A DNA stretch of 29,924 nucleotides from Bacteroidota bacterium (GTDB lineage Bacteria > Bacteroidota > Ignavibacteria > Palsa-1295): the NCBI GenBank assembly GCA_025363505.1, contig JANYDV010000032.1, positions 1 through 29,924 on the forward strand. The letters are read 5' to 3'. Shown here in pieces: positions 7,801 to 15,220 of this stretch. The position numbers and the translations under genes are program-made. The notes below the pieces were generated by a model. The model was not told the DNA's origin, made no database searches, and saw nothing but the letters and a program-made list of their open reading frames with translations. Within the stretch, counting starts at the first letter, position 1; each line of letters starts with the position of its first letter.

Positions 7801-9427
7801 CACACTCACTTACTCTGTAGCGGACTGTAATAGCAAATGATGAATCGGGTTTGATCTGTGCAAGTCCGTTGCTTGGTTTGATCAATTGGAAGCTGTTGGC
7901 ACCAAGTAATTCGAGTGGTGGCGTAAACGATAACACGGTGGTACCTGTATTCTTGAAAGATATTGTTGTATCAAGTTGTATCGGTGTTGAAGGAAGATTA
8001 ATTGTCGGAAATACAACAGATGGAGCCACGGAAAATGATGGTGTACTTCTGAGACCATCAAAACGGATTTGAGCAAACTTCGGACATTCAGCGGCAATTG
8101 CTCGGAGGGATGTATTGAAAATTTGCGATGGACCATTGAGAATACGTAATTTGATTTGCTGTGTCGCCCCGGGTTTGATCGTGAATGAACCTTGTGGTGA
8201 AACTATGCTGATCGGTGTACCGGTGGTAAAACTTAATGAATTGATCGTGACAGATTTTGTACCACTGTTATGGAGCAAGGTTTGTGTTTCCAGAGGCAGA
8301 TTGCAATTGAGTAATGTGCCAAGTCGAAATACCGTGTCTTCAAATGCAAACGAAATTATATCACGTTTTACGCTTACCGGTATGCGTACAATACCACCAC
8401 AAATTGTTGCACTCGGCACAATAAGTGTATCAGTATATAACCCGGGGATTGGCGCATTTACTTGGATATTGATAAGTGCGGTTCTGTTGGTATCTCCGGC
8501 TGACAATGGGAAACCGCTGGTCGAGCTGACACTAAATACATTGCCAAGTTGAAATCCGATCTGACCGATCTCAATACTTTCATCGCCTCGATTAAAAATA
8601 TGGACGACCGCTGTTTCGGATGATGTACACAACAAATCAGGCAATACTAATGATTTTTCTTTCGAACCGAGCATATAGCCATTCGGTGGTGGACCCTGTA
8701 CCGGGGACGAGCTGAGATCTAAGAAAGCATTGGTAACGAATGAAGCTTCGTTGCCGGTACCGGTGAAGTTATGGATAAACCTGCTTTGCGGGTCGTCATC
8801 AAATTTATAGTATTGTGTAAGACCTGCTTCATTGCCAATAAACGGTTGCGACATCGAAGCTAGTATCTGTGCTTGTGTACGTGCGACACTCCAAATGCGG
8901 AGTTCATCAATATCTCCGATGAAATTAATTCCTGTGGTTCCACTATGTCCGATATAGAAAGAACTCCAAGAGCCAACAATAGTCGAAGCTGTGGTCGGAG
9001 CCGAGGCAACAGAGTTGCCGTTGACATATAAACGAATACTGTCATTGGGTGTGACCGTTAATGCAAAGTGGTGCCAACTGTTAATGTTTGGGATAGTTGA
9101 AGATTGGAGATTAATAATACCATTGCTCATCCGAACAGTGGCGATCACGGTTTGTCCTGAACCGAGACGGATGCTAAACGCTCCTGTGTCAGCACGATCT
9201 CCGAACTCAACAATACCGGCGTCATTTTGTATAGTAGTAGGATTAGCCCAACACTCGACCGTGAGTGAGCCAAGTGGAATATTTTGTGGAGAGCTTACCA
9301 CGGCATACGAATCACCATCGGGCAATATCAGCATATTCTTGCGACAATTTTGGGCAAGCGTATCTCCATTGATCAACAAGATCACTGTCACAATAGCACA
9401 CAGACGGTATATCCAGCGAGGGATCAT
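4847..9427 (-). CDS. Giant LamG / choice-of-anchor-D surface protein with T9SS sorting domain
   Basis: 1526 residues. A signal peptide (MIPRWIYRLCAIVTVILLINGDTLAQ) is followed by a concanavalin-like LamG domain (~30-215; LTVECWANP, INSWHHFALTV, GDIDELRIW, YYKFDD). Then come roughly nine Ig-like choice-of-anchor-D/ASPM-SPD2-Hydin-type repeats of about 100 residues, most opening with a strand such as VDLGSGCN, VDFGAGCD, LEFGVACP, LDFGSVTL, IDFGNVRI or IDFGNTAL. A cohesin-like segment (DIVDVAVIIGG, DLQYDPFVV) comes next. The last ~90 residues form a T9SS type A sorting domain (VKIDLYDQLGRHIRTLL, LPSGEYYYVLE). Such proteins cross the outer membrane through the type IX system and stay on the surface, probably in adhesion or glycan contact. 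Its ATG overlaps the stop of the OmpA-family gene (ATGA), so translation is probably coupled. Confidence 0.93.
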   Translation of the reverse strand: MIPRWIYRLCAIVTVILLINGDTLAQNCRKNMLILPDGDSYAVVSSPQNIPLGSLTVECWANPTTIQNDAGIVEFGDRADTGAFSIRLGSGQTVIATVRMSNGIINLQSSTIPNINSWHHFALTVTPNDSIRLYVNGNSVASAPTTASTIVGSWSSFYIGHSGTTGINFIGDIDELRIWSVARTQAQILASMSQPFIGNEAGLTQYYKFDDDPQSRFIHNFTGTGNEASFVTNAFLDLSSSPVQGPPPNGYMLGSKEKSLVLPDLLCTSSETAVVHIFNRGDESIEIGQIGFQLGNVFSVSSTSGFPLSAGDTNRTALINIQVNAPIPGLYTDTLIVPSATICGGIVRIPVSVKRDIISFAFEDTVFRLGTLLNCNLPLETQTLLHNSGTKSVTINSLSFTTGTPISIVSPQGSFTIKPGATQQIKLRILNGPSQIFNTSLRAIAAECPKFAQIRFDGLRSTPSFSVAPSVVFPTINLPSTPIQLDTTISFKNTGTTVLSFTPPLELLGANSFQLIKPSNGLAQIKPDSSFAITVRYRVSECGTYQTNLHIQDVRDCGIDTIIPFTITILGPNVSTIADTVDLGSGCNVRDTILTLKNQSGRSLLIGNPFFSEDGVLLLQSFGVLPKQLNDGDSIKLKFRFNPNKPGEYTTIARFPLSPCGDKIITFHSIYGVGKILKSDSVVDFGAGCDLSSQTSTIKIQNLTGRTISVTDTTSIFSKNFYLISPQLPFTINSNEEKLLVIQCIPSTYGAIRGDVILSENGCYITKIDAKVIREHAKIYTDKTILEFGVACPHDTTIRSFVLSNYGFGDVAITSAHIISDPAFSFNGDPIVPIAGGTSVSIPIAFVPNDTGEFVALVEFVFGPCADTIRYTVHGTGGPKPELLTTSSILDFGSVTLSKDSTICVTLFNPSCLPINLTPSSLPHSKAPFKDIPISLPDSVSDIHPLTLCYTFKPDRIGTFSEIDTISVGEHRVIIQLKGKAIQPDLHFIHIIDVGDVQLNSNKTVPFVISNAGDAATSIVIIKNPNPDFSLTTIIPSIAARPSIIVDSIAFNPKILGKQSTTFIFGWSGHTDTIIVRGRGTGPGPLFSASMIDFGNVRIAHDSIITVDVSASQGFPITITGVSISGSAYRVSPTGTAFINSINDTIHYQIKYWPFAEQPDDNTLTLTTASSSDVTLDLHGVGVEAHFVITPDSIDFGNTALRGSATPRVVTISNTGGYPLTLLSASLRNPVFTITPDPLLQSPIPPYSSSPFVINFKPTRAVTYRDSLLAVADAPERSAGAVLVGRGVFAPLGYPEITYVLPDIRARVGDIVDVAVIIGGADINLVDIDSFFFDLQYDPFVVFFYDSIISKNTISEGSTLRFERLDHDSTIRISGKGKRLPSVPGILCILRAEALLSQHDSTGLTINSSDPKNAAQLLSTTGSFVVTDCGNYRGGILFKGQYSLAPATPTPTNNIITIPFELGLAARVKIDLYDQLGRHIRTLLDADRGVGKHEIVTHLGDLPSGEYYYVLESLEYRSGGKLFLTK

Positions 9428-11592
9428 CGTAGGTCACGCTCCACTGATACTCGTACAGTTCTCGATAGCATCCGACCTTCGGGCACAGAGTTATCAAAAA
9501 TAATATCTTTTGATCCCCGCGCTTCGAGATCGAGCGACGGAGTGGCTTTGCCGAGGAATCGTAGTTTATTACTTAATAAGATCGATGCTCGAGATGCACG
9601 GTCGTATGATAACCGTTCGTTGAATGACGGATCGCCTGTAATATCGGTATGACCGATAATGCGAATGGAAGCATCGGGAGTTACGACATTCGCAATACGA
9701 TTTAAGATGTCATTTGCATTCTGCCCCAGTTCTGAGGATGAGGCATACTCAAAGAGTAAGAGGTGAAAACGCTGTAGGGATTTATCTGCCGAAGAGCTGT
9801 CGACTTTATGTTGTGTTTTGCTACGTTCGTCCGAACGCATATTGATAGTGCCGGAGACCGCCGTGCTCTCACCTGAGGAGTCAATAATCTCCATTGTCCA
9901 TGAGATGGAGTCATTACTTTTGAAAAGACTTCCTTGAGAAATATTCCAAAGCCACTCGTGCTGGCTATTACCCGAGAGTTGGTCGATCGTTTCCAACACT
10001 CGACTTCCTTGTCTGATAATAATTTTGTTTGATTTTATTCCGGATGCAGAAAAAATATCTTGATAAAATTTAATTCTGGGTGGTGTTGCCGTTTGCTCAA
10101 AACGTTTCGTCTCGACCGGTGAGAGAATCTCTCGTGATGAAGCAGCAATCTCAACCCGTCTATTCTCGGCTTGTCCACTTTGTGTGTTATCGTCGGAGCT
10201 ACTTTCGGGCAACGAGCGTGATCGAACATGAATTCTTGAAGGCGCAATATGCCAGAGTGATTGTAAATATTCAGAAATGCTTCGAGCACGATCGAGCGCA
10301 ATCGAAGTCGCCATTGATGAATCTCCGGGCGAGTGGAGACTTCGGGTGCCGGTGAGTGTAATAGATGCTTCGGGATGCTGTTGCAAACGCTGACCGAGGG
10401 TATTTAACAATTCATGATTAATACCAAGGGCATTCAGCTTAAAAAACTCTTTTGTATTGAATGTCCCTGTTTCCCGATCAGTGCTGTATTGATGATAACG
10501 TGGCGATATAGTTGATGCGCCATCTTCAAAGAATAAATAATTAAGTGTCGGGGAGACATCAGTGATGAATACATTTTCGATCGAAAGCACAGGCTGGGGA
10601 ATTTCTTCGTCGTTATCGGTCAGCCCCACTGCCCGCACTGCCAACCGAAGTGGTGGTTTTGGTGGGGCTTGCTGTTTGATGATCTCTTTTGTGGCAATCG
10701 GCTTTGGTAATAATATTGGGGGTAGTTCTTCACGGACAGGTTCTACTATTTCACTTGGAAAAGCATAGACCAGTGACACTCCGCCGCTGATGGCATAGGT
10801 CCGATATGATTGGTCATTTATTGTGGCGATAGAAGTTAAGGGTATAAATGCTTCAACAAAAGGTCGGAATGCGATAGCTTCTGAAACCGGGAGAGCGTAT
10901 CCGGCAGCAAGTTGTAAGGATATAAAAAAACGATGTGCAGAAAAATCACCTGAAGCAACGGTCCGTGTAGAAAGTAAATTATCGAGATAAACGGCACCTG
11001 TTGTTTGCAAATGTTCGCTTTGTATATAATTTGGAGTGGGTATGAAACCCAGACCGATACTTGTAGAGATGGCTATCTGCTTGAAAGGATGAAAAGCAAC
11101 ACCCACCCCTAACCCCAGATCAAGCATCGAAACAGCGAAGGTACGCTCGCGATTTATCCGAGACGTATCGAAGGTCGAAAGATCGCGTGAATGCTCAATT
11201 GCAAATGGTGTTGTTGTAAAAGTGCTCGAAAGATTTCTAAATGAGATGTTACCGAGAAAACCAAAAGATTGATTGATCGGTAATTCAATTTGCGATTGCA
11301 AACTGAAATGCGACCCGTACCCATTGCTAAATACGCCACAGAGTATATCACCGCTATAGGCATCAATATGTGTTCGAGACACATTCGAGCTAACGGTAGC
11401 GCCGAGCGAAACTGTCGTTAGCGGCTGAGACTCTGCCGTTTTGCCAACGGTCATTTGCGCCATCACTAAATGTAGCTGAGAAAAAGATACAATTGTAAAT
11501 ACTATGCAAGGAAATAAAAACCGCCGTTGGCGGTCTCCGAAAAAGCTTTGGCGAGTCCCATCGAGACCGTGATAAAATAGCGACATCTTCAC
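9424..11592 (-). CDS. OmpA-family outer membrane protein with two OmpA-like domains
   Basis: 722 residues from GTG 11592 (AGGA 6 nt upstream); ATG 11586 is an alternative. A long basic N-region precedes the signal-peptide core FLFPCIVFTIVSFSQLHLVMA. Residues ~48-285 alternate polar and hydrophobic residues, as in an outer-membrane beta-barrel. A proline-rich linker (~288-312) follows. Two OmpA/MotB-like peptidoglycan-binding domains then appear: ~375-500 (ASITLTGTRSLH, ALDRARSISEYL, ENRRVEI) and ~610-722 (ASIRIIGHTDITGD, LSYDRASRASIL, LSRTVRVSVE). Only the second keeps the classical GHTD. The gene overlaps by 4 nt the T9SS cargo gene downstream, suggesting that the two envelope proteins are made together. 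Bacteroidota OmpA proteins of this plan often tether the outer membrane to peptidoglycan. Confidence 0.87.
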   Translation of the reverse strand: MKMSLFYHGLDGTRQSFFGDRQRRFLFPCIVFTIVSFSQLHLVMAQMTVGKTAESQPLTTVSLGATVSSNVSRTHIDAYSGDILCGVFSNGYGSHFSLQSQIELPINQSFGFLGNISFRNLSSTFTTTPFAIEHSRDLSTFDTSRINRERTFAVSMLDLGLGVGVAFHPFKQIAISTSIGLGFIPTPNYIQSEHLQTTGAVYLDNLLSTRTVASGDFSAHRFFISLQLAAGYALPVSEAIAFRPFVEAFIPLTSIATINDQSYRTYAISGGVSLVYAFPSEIVEPVREELPPILLPKPIATKEIIKQQAPPKPPLRLAVRAVGLTDNDEEIPQPVLSIENVFITDVSPTLNYLFFEDGASTISPRYHQYSTDRETGTFNTKEFFKLNALGINHELLNTLGQRLQQHPEASITLTGTRSLHSPGDSSMATSIALDRARSISEYLQSLWHIAPSRIHVRSRSLPESSSDDNTQSGQAENRRVEIAASSREILSPVETKRFEQTATPPRIKFYQDIFSASGIKSNKIIIRQGSRVLETIDQLSGNSQHEWLWNISQGSLFKSNDSISWTMEIIDSSGESTAVSGTINMRSDERSKTQHKVDSSSADKSLQRFHLLLFEYASSSELGQNANDILNRIANVVTPDASIRIIGHTDITGDPSFNERLSYDRASRASILLSNKLRFLGKATPSLDLEARGSKDIIFDNSVPEGRMLSRTVRVSVERDLR
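11511..11534 (-). promoter_or_regulatory. Terminator-like hairpin inside the signal-peptide coding region
   Basis: On the minus strand ACCGCC-AAC-GGCGGT (11534-11520) is followed at once by TTTTATTTC. This has the shape of a short intrinsic terminator or attenuator, about 20 codons into the OmpA-family gene. The 6-bp stem is GC-rich, unlike its surroundings. It may be a coding accident; no experiment supports function. Confidence 0.35.
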
Positions 11593-11772
11593 AACAAATC
11601 CTATAAATACAACTGATTTAGAGGCAGAAAGTTCGCTCGGAACAGCTGACTCTTCGAGATAGAAATAATGCCGTTTTACCCTGATTATATATTGCTAATG
11701 ACCCGGTATTTGCTTTCGCTCGTATTTCTCAAGGGTTTGATTTTGCAGCAAAAATTGTGAGATAGTGTAAAA

Positions 11773-11801
11773 AAAACCGCTCATGCAATATGAGCGGTTT
11801 T
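11773..11801. terminator. Intrinsic terminator after the 101-aa unknown gene
   Basis: A perfect 12-bp stem, AAAACCGCTCAT (11773-11784) with ATGAGCGGTTTT (11790-11801), has a 5-nt loop. The minus strand continues into TTTTTTAC, placing a U-tract after the stem for the gene ending at 11824. The plus-strand side is also T-rich. Confidence 0.85.
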
Positions 11802-11823
11802 CTTTGTCAGATTTTTGGCTGGC

Positions 11824-12129
11824 TTAGTAAATTTTATTACCAAACTTGCCAAGAATTTGAGCATGGGAGGCGGCATCGTATGCGCGGTTCACCATCGAGC
11901 GATCGACTTTGTGAAACCGTGATTCCGGATCGAGATTCATCAGTACGGCGCCGCAAGCAATTGTATCGAGATGTTCTTTGTCACTGCCACGGATATGATT
12001 CTGTGGCTCGATCATCAGAACAGTACTCGGTATTTCTACTGTATGATTGCGTCGCTTTTCGTCAGCGATCTCGTACCTGAAGAGTCCAGGCATTTCCGTC
12101 CGTCCCACCAATGTCACTTGATTGAGCAT
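11824..12129 (-). CDS. Hypothetical protein (101 aa)
   Basis: I do not recognise this family. The gene is well supported by a strong Shine-Dalgarno AAAGGAG 5 nt before the ATG and a strong terminator about 20 nt after the stop, so it looks like a monocistronic gene. The protein is soluble and hydrophilic. It opens with MLNQVTLVGRTEMPGLFRYEI, which superficially recalls the first strand of single-stranded-DNA-binding proteins, but nothing after it fits an SSB. The middle has SDKEHLDTIACGAVLMNLDPESRF and the C-terminus is basic. It lies downstream of the ECF sigma/anti-sigma pair on the same strand, separated by a large hairpin. No function is proposed. Confidence 0.75.
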   Translation of the reverse strand: MLNQVTLVGRTEMPGLFRYEIADEKRRNHTVEIPSTVLMIEPQNHIRGSDKEHLDTIACGAVLMNLDPESRFHKVDRSMVNRAYDAASHAQILGKFGNKIY

Positions 12130-12134
12130 AATGA

Positions 12135-12141
12135 CTCCTTT
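12135..12141 (-). promoter_or_regulatory. Strong Shine-Dalgarno site (AAAGGAG)
   Basis: AAAGGAG lies 5 nt before the ATG at 12129. It stands out because most genes in this window lack a recognisable Shine-Dalgarno sequence, and it argues for high translation of the small unknown protein. Confidence 0.75.
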
Positions 12142-12285
12142 CGTGAGTTTGTGTAGATGGTAGTTATGGAACCTGAAACTTCCTGTGAAGATTCGTTACT
12201 TTTGTGTTATTTTTTTTGGAGACTCATGAGGATACACTAATTCTTTTTTCATCGAATAGCTAACTCTTTTGGGATCGCAAACATA

Positions 12286-12337
12286 CGAAGAATCTAAACT
12301 CTCACGTCACTTTGACTCTGAGAGTTTAGATCCTTCG
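12286..12337. other. Long stem-loop downstream of the anti-sigma gene
   Basis: A perfect 12-bp stem, TCTAAACTCTCA (12293-12304) with TGAGAGTTTAGA (12319-12330), is extended by one further pair, one mismatch and a 5-bp CGAAG/CTTCG stem. The 14-nt loop contains a small GTC/GAC dyad. Neither strand has a U-tract directly after it, so it is not a standard terminator. It sits 26 nt after the stop of the anti-sigma gene, in its probable 3' UTR. Confidence 0.7.
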
Positions 12338-12362
12338 CTTATCGTTCTCAATACAATGGAGT

Positions 12363-13019
12363 TTATTTTTGTCCTGAAATAGTAGCGTCCGCAGGATGCT
12401 TCGTGGTCTGGACTTCGATTTTTCCTTTTCTTGATTTTATGATAAAAGGTATATCGTTCTGCAGGCTCTGCTTCTGGGTATGCACTGCAGGCTTATGTGT
12501 GGCAGGGGTCTGTTTTATACTCGCGCTTTGGGGCGATGATTGATCAGTCGAAACCGGCTGCTGGACAGTTGGTTCGGTAATGATCAATGTTGCAGGGGCA
12601 ATTTTCTGCGGAGCTGCTTGATGAATATCTGATGTATTGGATGAAGGCGCAAGCGAATAGGTCATAGCAGTGCCGAGTAAAACACCGGCAACCAGCATCG
12701 AAACAGGGCGTTTAATAAACGACCAGAGCGAATGGGGCTGCGGTAGCAATGCGGCTTGGGCAACTTCATTGTCTTTGAGAACATTCGGCAACAAAGCGGC
12801 ACCCAGACCGAGTGCGCTCAGTGTGCGGGTACGAACGAGTACTGTTGAAGTAAAGACATCTTTATCGGCGCGAACAGCACGCAACAATTCGAGTTGCGAG
12901 CGGAATGCAAGACGCATATCATCGCGGGCGGCAATATTGATGAGAAAATTCTGCTCCTCGCCGGAAGTCATTTTCCGTTCGAAGTATTGCTGCAATTGTT
13001 CTTCGTCTCTAAGGTTCAT
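12363..13019 (-). CDS. Probable membrane-bound anti-sigma factor
   Basis: This 218-residue protein is encoded 26 nt after the ECF sigma gene on the same strand. Residues 1-100 form a helical cytosolic region (LRDEEQLQQYFERKMTSGEEQNFL) that begins like an anti-sigma domain but lacks the HxxxCxxC zinc motif. One transmembrane segment lies at ~103-123 (KRPVSMLVAGVLLGTAMTYSLA). The remaining ~95 residues are a Ser/Thr/Pro/Gln-rich periplasmic tail ending in a basic stretch. Position and topology suggest that it binds and holds the neighbouring sigma factor at the membrane until an envelope signal releases it. The sequence alone does not prove this; it could instead be a sigma-linked membrane protein without anti-sigma activity. 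Confidence 0.68.
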   Translation of the reverse strand: MNLRDEEQLQQYFERKMTSGEEQNFLINIAARDDMRLAFRSQLELLRAVRADKDVFTSTVLVRTRTLSALGLGAALLPNVLKDNEVAQAALLPQPHSLWSFIKRPVSMLVAGVLLGTAMTYSLAPSSNTSDIHQAAPQKIAPATLIITEPTVQQPVSTDQSSPQSASIKQTPATHKPAVHTQKQSLQNDIPFIIKSRKGKIEVQTTKHPADATISGQK

Positions 13020-13045
13020 ATCGTGTTATTCCTATTAATATGTTC

Positions 13046-13702
13046 TTATCGTTGGAGGAATGGAAAATGCTCTGTCGGACTATCGTCTTCTTCAAGCCCT
13101 AACCAGCTCGAAATGACTTTCCGTAATCTTGTTCTGGCACGGAATGCCGTTGTTTTTACATTACTCGGTGTTTTGCCCAAGATCGTAGCAATCTCTACGT
13201 AAGTAAAGCTACAGTACTCATGCAAGACAAACACTTCACGTTGATCGATCGGCAGTTTCCCGAGAGCTCGCGAAAGCAATGCTCTAAGTTCGCTGTCGTC
13301 GTTGGTCGTATCGGCTGGTCCTGAAACCTCAACCGAATCAAGCTCGACGGTTCCTTTGTTTCGAACCCACTCGCGCCGTAGGGCATTAAGGCAAATGTTG
13401 CGCGCTGTCTTGAAGAGCAGCGGCTGAAAGTGTGTTACTGTTCCTTGTTTGGCGCGAAGCTCAAAAATGCGAGTCCAGGATTCCTGGAAAGAGTCTTCGG
13501 CGACACGATGATCTGAACACATTTTCCTGCAATAGTGCAGCAGGGGCGCTTCGTATCTGGCATACAGTTCGAGAAAAGCACTGTCATCACCAGCAATAAA
13601 AGCGGCGATGCGAACTAAGTCGCGTCGGTCTTCTTCGCTATAAAAAGGGTTTGCCTGCTCGGGCAAAACAACCTCAATTGATGATGGTAGTTGCTGTTCC
13701 AT
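13046..13702 (-). CDS. ECF-type RNA polymerase sigma-70 factor
   Basis: 218 residues with the two-domain plan of extracytoplasmic-function sigma factors. Region 2 spans ~38-112 (DDSAFLELYARYEAPLLHYC, AEDSFQESWTRIF, FKTARNICLNALRR) and binds core polymerase and the -10 element. Region 4 spans ~140-198 (LGKLPIDQREVFVLHEYCS, TYVEIATILGKTPSNVKTTAFRARTRLRK) and is the -35-reading HTH. There is no region 1.1 or 3. It is followed by a probable membrane anti-sigma factor, so it likely answers an envelope signal. A good ECF-type promoter just upstream suggests that it transcribes its own operon. The regulon cannot be read from this window. Confidence 0.93.
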   Translation of the reverse strand: MEQQLPSSIEVVLPEQANPFYSEEDRRDLVRIAAFIAGDDSAFLELYARYEAPLLHYCRKMCSDHRVAEDSFQESWTRIFELRAKQGTVTHFQPLLFKTARNICLNALRREWVRNKGTVELDSVEVSGPADTTNDDSELRALLSRALGKLPIDQREVFVLHEYCSFTYVEIATILGKTPSNVKTTAFRARTRLRKVISSWLGLEEDDSPTEHFPFLQR

Positions 13703-14037
13703 TACTAAAGATTTCTATACAATAGACCCGTAAACCCCCAAAAGGTTACAAACTAATTTAGGGAAAGATGAGTCCCTACGGGTAAAGTCATACTTGGATG
13801 GCTGTAAGTAATTATTTTTCAATATGATATTGATTTTGAGGGAATAATCTCTAATCGACTTTTTCGTCAGACCATAGCGGCTGAGCGGGATTTTGGGTTA
13901 CCTTAAAATTTAACATTATACTCGCATGACCTCCAAAAAAGCGTTTTGAAGAAACCTGTTTTATTCCCATTCTCCCGTGCGCTTCCCCCTATGTTCGTAT
14001 TTTTGTTGCTCTGTATATATAGACAGATATTATTTTT
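13703..14037. other. 335-bp divergent intergenic region between the sigma gene and sucC
   Basis: It holds the ECF-type promoter of the sigma operon (13723-13750, minus) and a small TAGGGA/TCCCTA hairpin (13759-13778). The segment before sucC is AT-rich and must carry its promoter, but I cannot assign -35 and -10 boxes with confidence. No coding sequence with support is seen. Confidence 0.6.
13723..13750 (-). promoter_or_regulatory. ECF-type promoter of the sigma/anti-sigma operon
   Basis: The minus strand reads TGTAACC (13750-13744), a 16-nt spacer, then GTCTA (13727-13723). AAC in the -35 and GTC in the -10 are hallmarks of ECF promoters, and 16 nt is a normal spacing. The start codon lies 20 nt further, giving a short leader. 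It is most simply read as autoregulation of the sigma operon. Confidence 0.55.
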
Positions 14038-15201
14038 ATGAAAATTCACGAGTATCAAGCGAAAGAAATTCTCAAGAAGTATGGCGTTCCGGTGCCGGAA
14101 GGCTATGTTGCGCATTCGGTTGCTGAGGCAGTCGAGGTTGCGAAAAAACTTCCTACGGCTGTTGCCGTTGTGAAGGCACAAATCCATGCCGGCGGTCGCG
14201 GCAAGGGCGGCGGCGTAAAAGTAGCAAAGAATATTGATGAGGTCAAGACCTATGCCTCGCAGATTCTTGGGATGACACTCGTTACACACCAGACGGGACC
14301 TGAAGGTCGTCTCGTAAAGCGTTTGCTCGTCGAGCAAGGGGTGAACATTGATAAAGAGTTTTATGCCGGTATCGTACTCGACCGTGCAACGGGGCAGAAC
14401 GTCTTTATGGTTTCGACTGAGGGCGGAATGGAGATCGAAAAGGTAGCCGAAGAATCCCCGGAGAAAATCATCAAAGCCTATATCAACCCGGCTATCGGAC
14501 TTCGCGATTTCCAAGCTCGCGAACTTAGCTTTGCGCTGGGGCTGAGTGGTGATGCACTAAAGCAATGTGTGAAGTTTATCAAAGCGCTGTACAAAGCTTA
14601 TGAAGAAACCGATGCGTCGCTCTTCGAGATCAATCCGCTTGTCTTAACCAAAGAAAGCCAAATGATTGCCCTCGATGCGAAAGTAAACTTCGATGACAAT
14701 GCAATGTATCGCCACCCTGAGTTTGTGGCACTTCGTGATCTTGACGAAGAAGACCCGTTGGAGATCGAAGCATCGAAATCAAATTTGAATTACATCAAGC
14801 TTGATGGAAACGTCGGCTGTATGGTTAATGGCGCAGGACTTGCGATGGCAACGATGGATATCATCAAACTTGCGGGCGGCGACCCGGCGAATTTCCTTGA
14901 TGTTGGCGGCGGAGCAAATGCCGAGACCGTTGCAAGTGGTTTCAGAATTATTCTTTCTGACCCAAATGTGAAAGCGATTTTGATTAATATTTTTGGTGGC
15001 ATCGTTCGTTGCGATCGCGTTGCCAATGGCGTTGTCGAGGCATCACGTCTTGTCAAGCCACACGTACCTATTGTTGTACGTCTCGAAGGCACCAATGCTA
15101 TCGAAGCAGGAAAGATACTCGAAGAGAGCGGACTCAACTTCCTCGTAGCAAAAGGCTTAAAACAAGCCGCCGAGAAAGTAACGCAAGCACTCGCTGCATA
15201 A
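14038..15201 (+). CDS. sucC: Succinyl-CoA synthetase (ADP-forming) beta subunit
   Basis: This 387-residue protein, the usual length, interconverts succinyl-CoA and succinate with ATP/GTP formation in the TCA cycle, as a complex with SucD. The ATP-grasp half begins MKIHEYQAKEILKKYGVPVP and contains VVKAQIHAGGRGKGGGVK and the metal-binding SLFEINPLV. The C-terminal CoA-ligase half has NFLDVGGGAN, INIFGGIVRCD and VRLEGTNAIEAG. The ATG at 14038 is fixed by the conserved N-terminus. sucD is not adjacent: the gene runs directly into a terminator and an AT-rich gene on the other strand, so the alpha subunit must be encoded elsewhere. Base composition is much more GC-rich than the gene that follows. 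Confidence 0.97.
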   Translation: MKIHEYQAKEILKKYGVPVPEGYVAHSVAEAVEVAKKLPTAVAVVKAQIHAGGRGKGGGVKVAKNIDEVKTYASQILGMTLVTHQTGPEGRLVKRLLVEQGVNIDKEFYAGIVLDRATGQNVFMVSTEGGMEIEKVAEESPEKIIKAYINPAIGLRDFQARELSFALGLSGDALKQCVKFIKALYKAYEETDASLFEINPLVLTKESQMIALDAKVNFDDNAMYRHPEFVALRDLDEEDPLEIEASKSNLNYIKLDGNVGCMVNGAGLAMATMDIIKLAGGDPANFLDVGGGANAETVASGFRIILSDPNVKAILINIFGGIVRCDRVANGVVEASRLVKPHVPIVVRLEGTNAIEAGKILEESGLNFLVAKGLKQAAEKVTQALAA

Positions 15202-15220
15202 ATTACGAAAGTAGAAGATA

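Noticed and set aside
8115..8552. 145-aa plus-strand open frame within the LamG gene
   Set aside because: Antisense to repeat domains; low-complexity composition typical of a shadow frame.
8991..9652. Plus-strand open frames of 122-170 aa opposite the LamG/OmpA genes
   Set aside because: Antisense to two clear secreted-protein genes; no ribosome sites or family motifs.
11824..12129. Single-stranded-DNA-binding protein based on MLNQVTLVGR
   Set aside because: Only the first ten residues resemble SSB; the OB-fold pattern and length are absent.
13903..14514. 203-aa minus-strand open frame overlapping the sucC start
   Set aside because: Lies antisense to the conserved N-terminal half of sucC; its sequence has no family features and is a shadow of sucC codon use.
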